Origin: Callorhinus ursinus
Lineage: Eukaryota > Chordata > Mammalia > Carnivora > Otariidae
Assembly: GCF_003265705.1 (NCBI RefSeq)
Contig: NW_020313044.1
Location: 3,569,644 to 3,633,643, forward strand
DNA: 64,000 nt
Reading direction: 5' to 3'
Under the pieces are notes generated by a model. That model was not told the DNA's origin, did not search any database, and worked only from the letters and a program-made list of their open reading frames with translations. The position numbers were made by a program, and so were the translations under genes. Positions within the stretch are counted from its first letter, which is position 1. Each line of letters opens with the position of its first letter. Positions 1 through 12,542 of this stretch are shown here, one piece after another.

Positions 1-286
1 TCTCAGCGCGGAATATCCTGCACCCGATTGGCTTCTCAACACCTCCTTGCGGTCCAGTTGCCTGGGTTCAAGAGCTTCCCTGTGGGGTCCTGGCGCAGGG
101 TCTGTGGAATCCCGGAGGTCTTTCGGGTTGGGGTCCTGAGGCCACCTCAGCCTCCTGGTGAGGTCCGGAGAGTCTTCGCTCTCTACAGGTCCGGGGGTCG
201 CCTTGCCAGCGTGGACGCGGTTCCTTCCGTTCTTCTAGGGGTTGGATATGATTAGCAACGAATCCTGAGCGCTTTTCTTCCTACAG
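1..286 (+). other. ZMAT2: ZMAT2 intron 1, 3' part
   Basis: GC-rich sequence running from the left edge to an acceptor (pyrimidine tract, then ctacag) at 281-286. I find no ATG followed by the short ZMAT2 exon 1 peptide, so exon 1 and the promoter lie outside the window. An open frame from base 28 does not continue into exon 2 and is not a gene. Confidence 0.75.
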
Positions 287-3200
287 ACAAAAAACTTGGA
301 CTTTCGCCGAAAGTGGGACAAAGATGAATATGAGAAGCTCGCCGAGAAGAGGCTCACGGAAGAGAGAGAAAAGAAGGATGGTGGGTGCCTACTCCAACAA
401 GGGCTATGGGTATCGTAGAGGCGAAGCCATAGCTGGAGAGCGGGTGGGGAGTTGAAATGCGGTGTCCTCATACCCTGTGTATCCTCTGGCAGAGTGTTGC
501 CTCCCTGGTTCTCGATTTCTTAGTGTATAAAAATGAGAGCGAGGAAGTGGACTGAAGCGGTTTTGAGGTGTTTTCCAGCTCCGTTTCCTCTGCTTTCTTG
601 CCGACCTTTTGCTTAGCTCATTTCCTACTTTCCTCAAGTACAAAGAAGAGAGTAGAATCTTGGGTAGAGAAAAGGACTATTTTGCTGCTGTGCATTACTG
701 TTATTGAAGATACTCTTTCCCTTAAAGTCACTTAAGGGGAAGAACATAATTGGCCCAATCAAGACCTTGCCCTATAGTCTGAGAAGAGCAAGGGTACTCA
801 CCAAGGAATGTGTGATTGTTTAAGCTGGTGGTTAGTAGTACTGTCCTCTATGTTTTGTATAGTGTCAGGGAGTTGGTTCTCCTTTCCTAGATAGAGATTC
901 CAATATACAAAAAGAAATCTTACTTTTTCATCTGTTTTCAAACATATGCATTCTTCTTTCACTTAACTTTCACACCACCTTGCACACACTAATCCTTTTA
1001 GTTTTGATGTAATTTGTACAGTAGTGCCAAGTATGTAACAGATATTTCCTGAATGTTAGTCCCCTATTAAAAATTTTCCCAGCCCTCTGAAGATTGCTTT
1101 TGTTTATGCTTGGAGTATCTGTGCGAAGGTATTACTGAATATCTTTGCTTTTATTTAATTTTCTAATCTTTTTTTAAAAAGATTTTATTTGAGAGAGAGA
1201 GCACAAGCAGGGTGAGGGGCAGAGGGAGAAGCAGACTACCTGCAAGCAGGGAACCTGATGCGGGAGTTGATCCCAGGACCCTAGATCATGACCTGATCTG
1301 AAGGCAGATGCTTAACCAACTGAACCACCCAGGCGCCCCTCCTTGCTTTTCTTTTAAAAGTTTGCTTTTTGTGAAAATTAGGAACTCCCTTCAATTCAGC
1401 TAATCAATAAATAAAAAACTTTGCTTTTAGACTTGTTGATTTTAAAGTGATAAAAGCTCTAGAGAGTTTAGGGATTGCTTATCATTTTTCCTGTGTTGCG
1501 ATTCTCCCCTAGCTGCTGCTAGAAGTGCTCATTGTGTTCCTTGGTTCAGGCTCAAGAAAGAGAGTAGACATCTGTATTTCGGGTTTCATGCACTTTTTTT
1601 TTCCTTTCTCCTTAAGAAACTGTAATATTAAAGGGACTTCTTTCTCTATTATATTTTAGGAAAACCAGTGCAGCCAGTCAAACGGGAGCTTCTCCGGCAT
1701 AGAGACTATAAGGTGGACCTGGAATCCAAGCTTGGGAAGACAATTGTCATTACCAAGACCACGCCACAATCTGAGATGGGAGGGTGAGTGACTTTTCGTC
1801 TTTCTCAGGAGCCAGAAATAAACTGGCTATGTTGGTTTTAGCAAGTGTTGAGGAGGTTCTCTGGCCCCAGGAGAACAACCATGTTACCTATAATTCTACC
1901 TGTATATTTTTCTCTCCTCCCCACCCCAAGGCCGCAACTAAACATAGTAGTGTCGCTACACTCTGTAGGCCTCTTCATATTAGTGTTGTCACTACTTCTT
2001 AATATCTTGGAAGAGGAAGAAATGAATGAAAGGACTACTAAGGACATTTCTAGGGGAGAGATTAGGTGGACTTAGAATGGAGCCTAGGAGCTGTTGATGG
2101 TGAATAAAGGTAGTTGAGGTTCCAGACTGGTTGCAAAGTATGTTGTAGTTGTTATGGATTGCTTGATCGAACACCTTCCTCCTAGACCAAGACTATAACC
2201 CATGGGAAGAAGTGTCCTGCAAGAGCTCTAGTCTATATTTCCCCCCACTACTTCTTTGTTCACTTAGGTCTTCTAGTAGGAGGGCAAAAACAGCAGTGAG
2301 TGACATGTCTCTGGGTTGCTTAGAAAACCCACAAACATCATTTCTCTCTGTATTAGTTATCTAATGCTGTGTAAATTAACAAATTCACCCAAAATTTAGC
2401 AGCATAAAACAGCAGATAGCTCCCAATTTCTGTGGGTAAGTAATCTGGGAAAGACTTACTTACCTCTGTGGTTCTGGCTTAGGGTTTCACAAAGCTTCGT
2501 TGAAGATGTCTTCTGGGTCTGCATTCATTTGAGGTGTAAGTGGGCCTGATTGATTTGGTTGATAGCTCTTTCATGTAACAGTGCTTTGGAGGCCTCAGTT
2601 CTTTGCCTCGTGGGCCTCTCTGTAGTGCTGCTCACAATAAAGCAAGTGGCTTCGGCTTCCCCAGAATAAGACATAGACAGACTAAGAACGAAGCCACTTT
2701 TTTTTTTTAAATGACCTAATCTTGGAAGTGCTATTGCATCACTTTTTTTTTTTTTAAAGATTTTATTTATTTGACAGAGAAAGACAGAGCAGGAACACAA
2801 GCAGGGGGAGTGGGAGAGGGAGAAGCAGGCTTCCCGCTGAGCAGGGAGCCCGATGTGGGACTCGATCCCGGGACCCTGGGATCATGACCTGAGCCAAAGG
2901 CAGACGCTTAACGACTGAGCCACCCAGGCGCCCTGTCACATCACTTTTGAACTTTTCTTTTAAAATTTTATTTATTTATTTGAAAGAGAGAGCATGAGCA
3001 GGCAGAGGGGCAGAGAGAGAAGCAGACTCCTCGCTGAGCAGGGAGCCTAACGTAGGGCTCAATCCCAGGACCCTGAAATCATGACCTGAGCCGAAGGCAG
3101 ATGATTAACTGACTGAGCCACCAGGCACCCTGAAATACTCTTTTGGTCACAGACCAACCCTAGTATGAATTGGGAGGGGCCTACCCAAGGTACAAATATC

Positions 3201-4923
3201 AGGAATTTGGGGATCATTGAGGGGCCATCTTGGAGGTTGGTTACCATACTCTTCCAAGAGGTAATGCTTTATGAAAATGAGAAGTGCCTTCTTGTAAAAA
3301 GAAAATTTACCTAAAAATAGGAGTTTGTTGGTTGAAAACATTAAGATCCTTACAGCTAGATTTGACACAAGTGCTGTTTCTTCTTTTTGCTAGGTATTAT
3401 TGCAATGTCTGTGACTGTGTGGTGAAGGACTCTATCAACTTTCTGGATCACATTAATGGAAAGAAACGTAAGGCTTGGAGGTAGTTTGTGACTAGGGCTG
3501 AGACTGGGTTTTGGAGGTGGGGTAGGGGAAAGAGTGGTTTCAGTTGGATTTTTTTTTAATGCCTCAGAATTTCTCCAGTGGTTTTAGTACAGTACATGCT
3601 TTACTTCATTATCTAATGTTTCTGGAGGCCCTGAGATGAGACACTGTTCTAGGCTCTCGACAAGCCCAAGGCCTAGCTGTCCTGACTGGTGTGCATTTGC
3701 TCAGTAAGGGCAGTTGAAAGCCACTTGCATCTTGCTATCTGTAGTTGCTGCTTCTGGGAACAAGTAAAGCCAAGGGAGTTTTTTTTTCCAGTCATAATTA
3801 TTTTTCCTGTGTATTTTATGAAAAGGTGGTTTTTTTTTTTTTTTAATGTCAAAGACTTTTTGAGGGGCTGAGGATATTGTAATGCCATTACCGTTTTCAC
3901 TGTTGATCCCACCCAGATCAGCGAAATCTGGGCATGTCTATGCGTGTGGAACGTTCCACCTTGGATCAGGTGAAGAAACGTTTTGAAGTCAACAAGAAGA
4001 AGATGGAAGAGAAACAGAAAGATTATGATTTTGAGGAAAGAATGAAAGAGCTCAGAGAAGAGGTAAGGCTCTGGTATCTTTCCATCTTTTGTCCCCCAGC
4101 TTTGAATTTTATGTTACGAATCATGAGGAGGCTCTCTTCATTCCACTCCCACCCCCAGAGGTTAGTTGTATCCTGAATTTCACTATACTGGGGGAAACAT
4201 TTGTTACCTTTGTTTGGGACTCTTGTGATCTGAAGGATATGGCTGTAAACCTATCCTTTTTTCTTCCTGGACTGTCTGGGCCTACTTATTTTTTTTTTAC
4301 TACAGGAGGGATTAAATACACCTAGTCCCCAAGAGGCACATGGAACCAGGCTGACAGGGTCAGAATTCTGTTTCCTTCACTTACTGGCTATGACTTTTGG
4401 GCAAGTTATATAACCTCTCCATGCCTCAGTTTTCCCATTAGAGAGAGATCTTAGTTTATAATCTACATAAAGCATTTAGATCAATTACTGGCATGTACTG
4501 TGTGCCCCAGGATAATAGTTGCTGTTATGTGGTTTTGTTTCCATAACCTTTTTAAGAACTAGAGATGAATTGGAATGTAGGACTGAGAAGTGCTCTTCAC
4601 AGGCTAAAACTGCTCTTTGTTGTTCTTTAAATCTTTACTGTGGCTTTTCCTCTGCTCTTGAAATTTTACTTGTCTTTAACTATTTTCTCCTAAAGATAGA
4701 AAGGAATCTTGACACTCACTTGTCTCTTTCAACGTTTGGCTCAGGAGTCTGAACTGATTCTGAGTGATTTCCCCCCTAGGAGGAAAAGGCCAAAGCCTAC
4801 AAGAAAGAGAAACAGAAGGAGAAGAAAAGGAGGGCTGAGGAGGACTTGACATTTGAGGAGGATGATGAGATGGCAGCTGTGATGGGCTTCTCTGGCTTTG
4901 GTTCCACCAAGAAGAGTTACTGA
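287..4923 (+). CDS. ZMAT2: ZMAT2, zinc finger matrin-type protein 2 (exons 2-6, 5' partial)
   Basis: Five exons: 287-380, 1660-1783, 3394-3467, 3917-4062 and 4780-4923 (TGA at 4921). All introns have GT/AG ends. The exons sum to 582 nt, 193 codons plus stop, without a frame break. From memory the human protein has 199 residues, so the missing exon 1 supplies only six codons. Counting from the first visible codon, a U1-type C2H2 finger lies at residues 76-98 (C76, C79, H92, H98), with the second His codon split across the exon 4/5 junction. The flanks are highly charged: a Lys/Glu-rich helix at about 115-165 and an acidic patch near 167-178. The protein is the human counterpart of yeast Snu23, a U4/U6.U5 tri-snRNP-associated factor of the pre-B/B spliceosome in the nucleus. 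The reading frame looks functional. MLT1, SINE and MIR insertions are confined to introns. Confidence 0.97.
1169..1339 (-). mobile_element. SINEC, antisense, in ZMAT2 intron 2
   Basis: T-run and gattttattt (reverse complement of the SINE tail) at the left, ending in the reverse-complement head caggcgcccc. This is the tRNA-Lys-derived carnivore SINE, dependent on L1 for mobility. Confidence 0.93.
2743..2934 (-). mobile_element. SINEC, antisense, inside MLT1-like LTR
   Basis: Full-length antisense copy flanked by catcactttt at 2737-2746 and 2939-2948. Confidence 0.94.
2958..3130 (-). mobile_element. SINEC, antisense, second copy in the same LTR
   Basis: Older, more diverged copy beginning within 25 bp of the preceding SINE. 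The head reads gccaccaggcaccc with a lost base. Confidence 0.92.
4340..4510 (+). repeat. MIR SINE relic in ZMAT2 intron 5
   Basis: Contains the MIR core pattern: ggcaagttatataacctctc followed by a tgcctcagttttc block. Confidence 0.7.
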
Positions 4924-5810
4924 GGCTTTCTGTGCTTGGCTCTTTGCTAACTTTGTGTGTGTGGGGGGGGTCATTTTTTGGGGGGTACTTGGGAAAGTCC
5001 TTAAGAGCCGCAGTGGGGAGGGCTAGAGGGTGGGTGTCTGTGGTTTCCCTCTACTTTGGGAGAGAGCACAGGATGCAGAGGTAATGCTGTGGCATATTCC
5101 TTTAGCCTCGGTATATCACTGGAGTCACAGGACATCTGCCCGAGTTCCCAATAAAGAAAAACCTCTTCTGAGGCTGCTTTCCCAAAACTCCCCCTGTATC
5201 TTTCCCTCCTCATCTGTCCAATTTCTTCTCTGAGCATCCTGCATTTATCCTGTGTTTTCCCTTTGTTTTAATTTTGACTCTTGCTTAGCCTGCAGCAGAA
5301 GGGTTCTCTGGGTCCCCAGTGTCCAGTTGATAGCACATTTTGATCAGCCCTCTTCCCCTCCCCCCCAACCTCCCTGTGATTCTCTACCACCTGTGCATGC
5401 ATGTGTATTTCTGCCTGGGTCAGTGGTATGTGCGGGTGTGTGTGCATGAATTTGTCACATAGAGAGAGCCTGAACTAGAACCTCAGAGCATTGCTGCCTT
5501 GGGGCCTGATGTTCTTGGCTCTCTCAGTGCATGTAACAGGAAATTAAATGGGACGAGTGTTTGGTGCGGTTTTTGTCTGGTGAGTTTTTTAACCTTTGTT
5601 TTTCATATGTAGACTGTCAGCTTTTCCTGTTTGTTTCATTTTATTGAGGATTACTCTTTTTCTTTTTTTCTTCCTTGTGAGCAGGCTCTTGGAAGAACCT
5701 GTTTGATGCAAAAAAGAAAAAGGAAAAAAAAAAAAACTTCATATGGGAGCCCTTGGGTCTCAGAGACTGTTCAACATGTATAATAAATGGCATTGACTGG
5801 GCCTATTCAC
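4924..5810 (+). other. ZMAT2: ZMAT2 3' UTR with two candidate polyadenylation signals
   Basis: The stop codon is followed by a run of eight Gs at 4962-4970 and a first AATAAA at 5150-5155. A second AATAAA at 5782-5787 could give a longer transcript. Which one is used cannot be read from sequence. No other gene signal is seen. Confidence 0.6.
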
Positions 5811-6104
5811 ATTTGGTGGGAACATTCCATATTCTTCCCTGTGTATTGTTTTTGTTCTTCCTACACTGAGTATTACATATAGAGCTTTTCTTTCTTCTCC
5901 CTTCATTTGAGCCCTGTCACTTTTTTTTTTTTCTAGGTTCCTTCAGCACGAGTTGTAATTTCCTCTGATGGGATGTGTGTCCGAAGGAGTCTGAACCCAA
6001 CTTTTCCTATAATTTTAGCCTCCTTTGGTCTGTTTTTGGAACAGAGTTTAGGGTTGAACTTAGTGTTTTCCTTACTATCTGCAGTTAGACTAGGCACAGG
6101 GTTA

Positions 6105-6305
6105 CTAAGTTTTGGCACTGTTGACATTTTAGGCTGGTTAATTCTTTGTTGTGGAGGCTCTCTTGTGCATTTCAGGATGTTTAGTAGTATCCCTAGCCTC
6201 TACTCACTAGATGCTGGTAGCACCTCCTCTCCGAGTTTGACAAATAAGAATGTGTCCCCAGGAGTTGGTGAAATCTCTCTCCGCAGTCCCATTGAGAAGC
6301 ATTGA
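6105..6305 (+). mobile_element. MER5A-type hAT (Charlie) DNA transposon relic
   Basis: Reads through ttggcactgttgacatttt, a ggatgtttagtagtatccct block and a cccattgagaagcat end, the order of the MER5A consensus as I recall it. Non-autonomous. Confidence 0.75.
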
Positions 6306-6309
6306 TAAG

Positions 6310-7500
6310 CTGCCTTCCCTATATTGGTCTAACTTGAGAATTGGATGGCACAGACTGCTTAACTAAAGAAAAAGCTTTGATATTCCCTGGATTGGGTATT
6401 GTGCCAGATCCCAGGGATACAGAGGAAAAAAATCTGTCTCTTGAACAAACCAGTAATAGTTACACAAACTCCCGACTAGGTGAATTCTATAATAACCGTT
6501 GGTGGTTCTGTATCCTGAAAAGTGGGCTCTGTGTGAGTTAACAAGGTTGCCACCATATGGCTTATTTACATTCTCTGCCTCATTAGCCCCTTGAAGCATC
6601 TGAACCACCTGTGGGTCCCTTAAAGTACTATACTCTTTCCTTTGGACTTTTGTACATAACTCCCTTGCTGCCAGGCATAACTTTTGCCTAATTTATTTCT
6701 GATGCTCAGTCTTGCCATTGGGATCACTGTGAATGTGTCTGTCTACTGGCTCAGAGTTTCACATACAGTATTTGTTGGCCAATTGCAGACAGATTAGTGG
6801 GTTATTTCCTTGACAGGATTATGTGCTCTACAGGTCCTTCAAGTAACGCTCTACTCTAGTAGCGTGGGCCCTTCTGCTCCTTTCAAGGCAGGCTGGAGAA
6901 AGTGTCGGCTGAGTTCTTCCATTTTTTAGTACTCTTCAGGAAACCACCTAATTCAGCTTGTCTTCAAATGATTTCCCATTCTCTTTGGTACAGTGGAATC
7001 TTACCTTTGGTCACCTATAATAAAAAGCAATTCTAAATTTTAGGTTTTCTATCTAAATTCTCTTGGGACTGGCAAGTGGTTTGGGTCTCCAAGGGGTTGG
7101 TCTAGGTCATGGGTATGTGAAGGGACTCAAGCTGGTGACTTGGAAAGGGGGAAGAAGGGGATGGGGTGGAAATTTAGGACCCCAGAGCAATCCCAGATAA
7201 CTCAGAAATCTGAAAGAGGAATTTCTTGGATGTTTGTGGTCTTTCTAAAATCCATGGAAATTTTGCATTCTGGTTGAGGAATATGCCTGTGACTGGCCTA
7301 CATGTGTTCATTTATTCAGTGATTGCTGAGATGCTGAACATGTTCTAGGCCCTGGTATTCTTTTTTTGGGGTAAGGCATCAGGGTTCCAGCTCTCATGGA
7401 ATTTACATTCTGGTGGAATTGCCTTTAAAGTACCTGGGGAACAAAAGATCGGATGGCTTCAGATGATTCTGTGGCTTCAGGCACCTCCAGGGACTCTTTT
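6310..7500. other. Mostly single-copy intergenic DNA with a probable L2 relic
   Basis: No gene seen. At about 7300-7425 a ttcatttattcagtgattg motif followed by catggaatttacattctggt fits an L2 LINE end. A weaker similar patch lies near 6385-6430. Confidence 0.5.
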
Positions 7501-7990
7501 ATCTCTCTCATAACCCCCTCCAAAAATTTAAATGTGAAGATTCTTTAGTCCCGCAATTCTACTCTAAAAACATACCTGTGTATGTGTACATATACTTACA
7601 AGGATGTTTACTGCAGCTTTGTTTATATAACAGTGAAACATTTAAAATAAAACCGGTACATTTATTCTTGAATATAATGCAACCATTACTATATATGTGA
7701 AGTAGATCTGTGTACTAACAAGAAAGATCACCAAGACATACTGTTAAGTAAAAAAAAGCACAAAAACAATACCAGACAAACTGATTTCCACACCCCTCCC
7801 AACCTCCTTCGTAAAACTATATTGTACATACAGTGAAATATATAGATTGAGAAAAAGGACTGGAAAGACACACTGAAATTATAACTGGTTAACTGGAAGG
7901 AATTATGGGAAGAAGAAAGTTAGCTGTTAAACAGTACATAAAAGGGAAAGATAACTGCGTGGGGTTATTCATTTTTGGTGGTTTTTAAAA
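7500..7990 (+). mobile_element. Old L1 3'-end relic, sense
   Basis: Degenerate copy of the L1 ORF2 end and 3' UTR. It runs from 'Ca-rich probe' text (tttactgcagctttgtttat) through an aaccattac / agatctgtgtactaac block to a tail of short A-rich repeats. Confidence 0.6.
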
Positions 7991-8451
7991 ACTATTTTAC
8001 TTTTGGAGCCAAAACCGAGGAATGAATATATGTGGGGGTTAAAATAATGTTTAAAATAGTAATAGAAGTAATACCATGGAACACCTATTATGACACCTCA
8101 GAGAAGAGCTGTGGGGTTTATCTGGTTTAACTTCAAAGTTCCCAAGGTAAGACCTGGAATACAGCTTGTACCTTGTAAAGATTCCACTCTTCTGACTCAG
8201 GCACTGTGAAAATCAATTTGATCACAGAGTGACTACCTGTGGTTGTCCGTTGAGTGTAGAGGCTGGAGGTGGGTGTCCAGAAACTTGTGGACCAGATGAC
8301 TGCTGTGTGGTAATAGAGAATAAGCTTGGAAGGCAACTGCTTGGGAGACCTTGCTGGGGGTAAACGAGATGTGAGTCCCCACAGCAGTATGTCCTCAGAT
8401 GGTCACTCTGAGTGTCTGGATAGGCAGTTTTTTATTTTATTTTTATTTTTT

Positions 8452-8645
8452 ATTTTTTTTTAAGATTTTTTTATTTATTTACAGAGAGACACAGCGAGAG
8501 AGGGAACACAAGCAGGGGGAGTGGGAGAGGGAGAAGCAGGCTTCCCGCGGAGCAGGGAACCCCGTTCGGGGCTTGATCCCGGGACCCTGAGATCATGACC
8601 TGAGCCGAAGGCAGACGCTTAACGACTGAGCCACTCAGGCACCCC
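8452..8645 (-). mobile_element. SINEC, antisense
   Basis: Flanked by near-identical gcagttttttа-type direct repeats near 8424-8435 and 8650-8660. The head ends in caggcacccc. Confidence 0.93.
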
Positions 8646-8750
8646 TAGGGCAGTTTTTTAGACGCTAGAGTGTACTGGATCATTCCTGTTCTTGTTAACT
8701 TACTGTATCACACTCTTTCTTGCCATTCAAGATAGTATAATCTAGAGGAT

Positions 8751-8837
8751 GTGGCCAGATTGGCCCTAGCTGAGCGGTTCCTTCAAGTAAAGCACCTTCT
8801 AACCACTGGAGTGCTTCAGGACCTTCTAGCCCTTTTG
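8751..8837 (+). ncRNA. Possible decayed vault RNA (VTRNA1-like) relic
   Basis: The segment opens with ggccctagctgagcggttcc, which resembles the box A region of human VTRNA1-1 (about 20 of 30 positions by eye, from memory). A weak box-B-like tgcttcaggacc follows at about 8811, then a cctttt terminator-like stretch at 8831-8836. The site is about 3 kb beyond the ZMAT2 3' end; in human VTRNA1-1 lies a few kb downstream of ZMAT2. The middle and box B match poorly, so it would be a pseudogene if related at all. Chance similarity to a tRNA-like A box is the main alternative. Confidence 0.25.
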
Positions 8838-9479
8838 CCACTGTGCTGGCTCTCTTCATTTTCCCAATAATCAGCCTTGGATAGAGTGTTTAAGACTCCT
8901 CCCCTGTCCAGAGCACCAGAGCGACTGGGTTTCCAGTGGATGTTCAGCTCCCTTTACACCAGGAATCAGGCTTCTTGGGGGAAATGGTTGATGCTAGGAC
9001 TGGGGAAGGAAATAAAGAGGTGAACCTGGAGCATCTTGTAGTGCCAGAAAGTAAGGAAGTGCTAACAAACAAAAAACAACCCAAAACAAATAAACTTTTA
9101 AAATTACTTTTGGTGTTTAGTAATGTTTGTCCTTTTGTTCCAATGGTTATGGTTACGCTTAGATCTTTTCTCGTGTCCTCAAACTTCTTTTCCTCATTCA
9201 GAATCTATATTTTCATTTGCCCTATTTTGACTCTCCTATTATAGAGCCACAATTATTTTATTGTTTTCTCTCCCATTTTTTTTAGTCGTTTTTAGGAAAT
9301 AGTTTGCATACTATTTTTTCCACTCTTATCACCACCTTTATTTTAAAGATCTACAACTTAATATATTTAATGCTCACCATCATAAGGTTTTCTGAATTTC
9401 CCCCCAATTAGTCTTTATTTGGATGAAATTCATTCCTTAGTAAATTCTTCAAGAGAGGTTCCTGATTCTTGAGTTCTTG

Positions 9480-10600
9480 TATATTTAAAACTGATTTTTA
9501 TAGCTTTGGTATTTGAAGGGTGGATATAAATATTGGTTCACAGTTCTTTTCCTTGAGTTTTTAAAAACTTTGCTGCCTTTCTTTGTATGTTGTGAAAATA
9601 CCAGCCTGATTCTTTAATTCGTAAATGATTTCATCTTTTTGCCTGAGGCCTGGATGGTTTTTTTCTTTTGAATCTGATTGATTTTTTTTTAAAGATTTTA
9701 TTTATCTGACAGAGCACAAGCCCAGGGAGAGGCAGGCAGAGGGAGAAGCAGGCTCCTCGCTGAGCAGGGAGCCTGATGTGGGACTCGATCCTGGGACTCT
9801 GGGATCAGTTAATGATCGGTTAAGTTGGCAGGCACTTAACCGACTGATTCACCCAAGCGCACTCTAATTGATTTTCTAAGATAAATCTCACAGTTGACCA
9901 TTCTATATCAATTTTCCCTAAGTTCATGAAAGACCCTACTGATGTGTAGATTCACATTTTATTTCAAGAAAGTTTTCTTGTATTATAATTTTGAATATTA
10001 CATCTGTTCCATTATTTTGCTTTTTTTCTTTAGGGACTATATATAATTTGGATTTTTTTTTTTTTTTTTGCCTCTGTATCTAGCACTTTGTCTCTGATCC
10101 TTCTTATTGCTTTCTTGATTTTGTTTTTATTTCTTGACTGTTTTAATTCCTTTCTTTAATATCACTTTTTATATTTTAAGTAAAGTCTTTCCCTTGGACA
10201 TCTTATAAATTAGTCTTTTGAAAAAAAGATGATTTGTCTTTTTCTTCAGTTCCTGATTTTGACTGACTCTTGTCATATCTTCTTTGTCCACTTTTTTTTT
10301 TTTGATTGACAATATTTTTTCATAACACCGAATGACTGTTTAAGGTTATTCAATTGGGGTTGAAGTGTTGTGTTTGTTTCATAGTTAGGTTTTTAAATAT
10401 ATTCTCATTTTTTGTTGACTTTTTATAATTTAATGCCTGCCATTTTTTATTCATTTTGAGATGCCTTTATTTTCCAGTTTCAGCAATTTCAAGTAAGGCA
10501 GGCAGTGTTTCTTACTTCAAGAATATGCTCTTCTGTTGGCAGTATGAAGTGAAATAGCAGGCACTTTTTTGGGGGGTGCAGCCCAGGCTGGCATTATTCT
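9480..10600 (-). repeat. AT-rich LINE-like relic (probably old L1/HAL1 ORF1 region), with a SINE inside
   Basis: T-rich sequence resembling antisense ORF1-region text of old L1/HAL1, without readable frames. No gene seen between 8840 and 9480 either. Confidence 0.4.
9682..9862 (-). mobile_element. SINEC, antisense
   Basis: Diverged copy flanked by (ctg/cta)attgattttt repeats. The head reads caagcgcac and contains an internal rearrangement near 9810-9835. Confidence 0.88.
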
Positions 10601-11159
10601 ATGGGAAACTGAAGGCCATCTCATTTTTTTCCTTGAAAAAAATTTTAATTGTGGTGAAATACACAGATCATAAAATTTACCATTTTAGCCATTTTTAAGT
10701 ACAGTCAGTGGTATTTACATTCACATTGTTATGCAACCATCACAACCACCTATCTCCAGAACTACTTTCGTCTTGTAAAATTGAAACCCTATCCATTAAA
10801 CACTCCAATGCTCACTCCCAGCCTCTGACAACCATCATTGTTATTATTGGTACATCAATCATCAATGAATTTGACTAATCTAGGTACCTTATATAAGTGG
10901 AATCACAGTATTTGTCTTTTTGTGACTGGCTTATTTATTTCACTTTGCATAATGTGCTCAAGGTTCATGTATGCTGTAGCATGTGACAGGATTTCCTTCC
11001 TTTTTAAGGCTGAATAGTATTCTATTATATATATTATATATATAATTATACCACATTTTGTTTATCCATTCATTCACTGATGGACACTTGAATTGCTTCC
11101 ATCTCGGCTATGGTGAATTCTATTATGAAGATGGCTGCACAGGTATTTCATCAAGATCC

Positions 11160-11655
11160 TGCTTTAACCCCACTTGCCCATTAGTGTAGAGGTTAAGGGT
11201 CTGGGCTCTAGAGGCAGAGTACACGGGTTCAAGCCCTGGTTCTAGAACCTCTACACTCTGTAACCTTAGCCAAATAACCCTACCTCTATTACACTGCTTT
11301 TTGATTTCTAAAACATTGACATTCATAGTACCTACTTTGTATAGTTCTTGTGAAAATTCATTGGATCAGGGTGACTGGCTGTTCAGTTGATAGAGCATAT
11401 GACTCTTGATCTCAGGGTTGTGAGTTTGGGCCCATGTTGGGTGTATAGATTAGTTAAAATCTTAAAAAAAAATTCCATGATTAATACCAGTAATATGCTT
11501 AGAACAATAACTGGCTTATAATTAGTGAATTGTTATTACTGGTACATCAGATAACTCAGGCAAGAGAGTTATTTTACCATCAGAACATAGCACTAAGTCA
11601 CTAAAAGTCACTGACATCAAGCTAGAATCAAGTACAACTATGAGGTAATAAAGAG
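11160..11655 (+). repeat. MIR-like relic inserted in L1M
   Basis: Shows tctgggctctagaggcagag, ccttagccaaataacc and, beyond the nested SINE, gcttagaacaataactggc. These are in MIR order. The repeat of aagatcctgcttt on both sides supports insertion into the L1M. Confidence 0.65.
11368..11471 (+). mobile_element. Short SINEC-like copy, sense
   Basis: A short form, about 100 bp, with a gactggctgttcagttgata head and an aaaatcttaaaaaaaaa tail. It lacks the CT-rich body of the long form and splits the MIR relic. Confidence 0.75.
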
Positions 11656-12542
11656 GGCAAGATCCTGCTTTCAATTCTTTTGGATATATACTCAGAACTG
11701 GGATTGCTGGATCACATACTCATTCCATTTTTAGTTTTTTGAGGAACCTTCATGCTGTTTTCCATAGCAGAGCACTATTTTACATTCCTACCAACAGTGC
11801 AGAAGAATTCCAGTTTCTCCATATCCTTGGCAACACTTGTTATTTTGTTTCTGTTTTTTTGTTTATATGGTAGTCATCTTAATGGGAATGACCTGATTCC
11901 TCTCTATTCTTGCACGTTTATTTTTCTGTTATTACTGTCTGCATCCATAAAATGTTGGTATTTTATTGGGATCATATTAACTAATCAATTTGGAGACAAC
12001 TGACATCTATGATATTAAGTCAAAGGGAAGTTTTCTGCTTGTTCAAGTCCATGTTTGTGCTTTTTAGAAGTGCATTAAATTTTTCCACACATGAGATTTT
12101 GCACATTTAACGTTTGCTCTTAAGAATTTATCTTGTTTTGTTTATAGATAGTATATTCTATTCCTTAACACTTTCTGACTTGTTATTACTCATATATATG
12201 AAGATTGTTGATTTTTATGTATAAATTTTATATGCTGACACCTTACCTAATTGTTTTATACTTCTTTTCCAGTTTATATACCTCTATTTGTTTTCCTTTC
12301 TCTGACTGCATTGGATAATTCCCCCAATGTAATGGTAAAAAGTAGTAAAAATAGAAAGCATCCTTGCCTTGTTCCTGACCTTTATTGGAATTCTTCCATT
12401 ATTTCTCCATTAAGTAAGATGTGTCCCTAACATGATTATGTATGTGTGTATATATAATATGTATATGATATAAGATGATAAAATATAATGTATGCACACA
12501 TGGTCAGATTAGAGATATAGCCACCAATTCCCATTTTAACTA

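Larger units (their letters stand above)
2345..3245 (-). mobile_element. MaLR (MLT1-like) LTR, antisense, split by two SINEs
   Basis: Starts with a ttagttatctaatgctgtgt-type end at 2345 and finishes with a gccatcttggaggttggtta-type end near 3245. The bodies at 2345-2736 and 3131-3245 are separated by two SINEs. It is a non-coding LTR only. The MLT1-type assignment is from memory of the consensus; the subfamily is not resolved. Confidence 0.65.

Noticed and set aside
28..255. 75-codon + strand open frame at the left edge as ZMAT2 exon 1
   Set aside because: Its peptide does not match the ZMAT2 N-terminus and it does not join exon 2 in frame through a donor site. It lies in intron 1.
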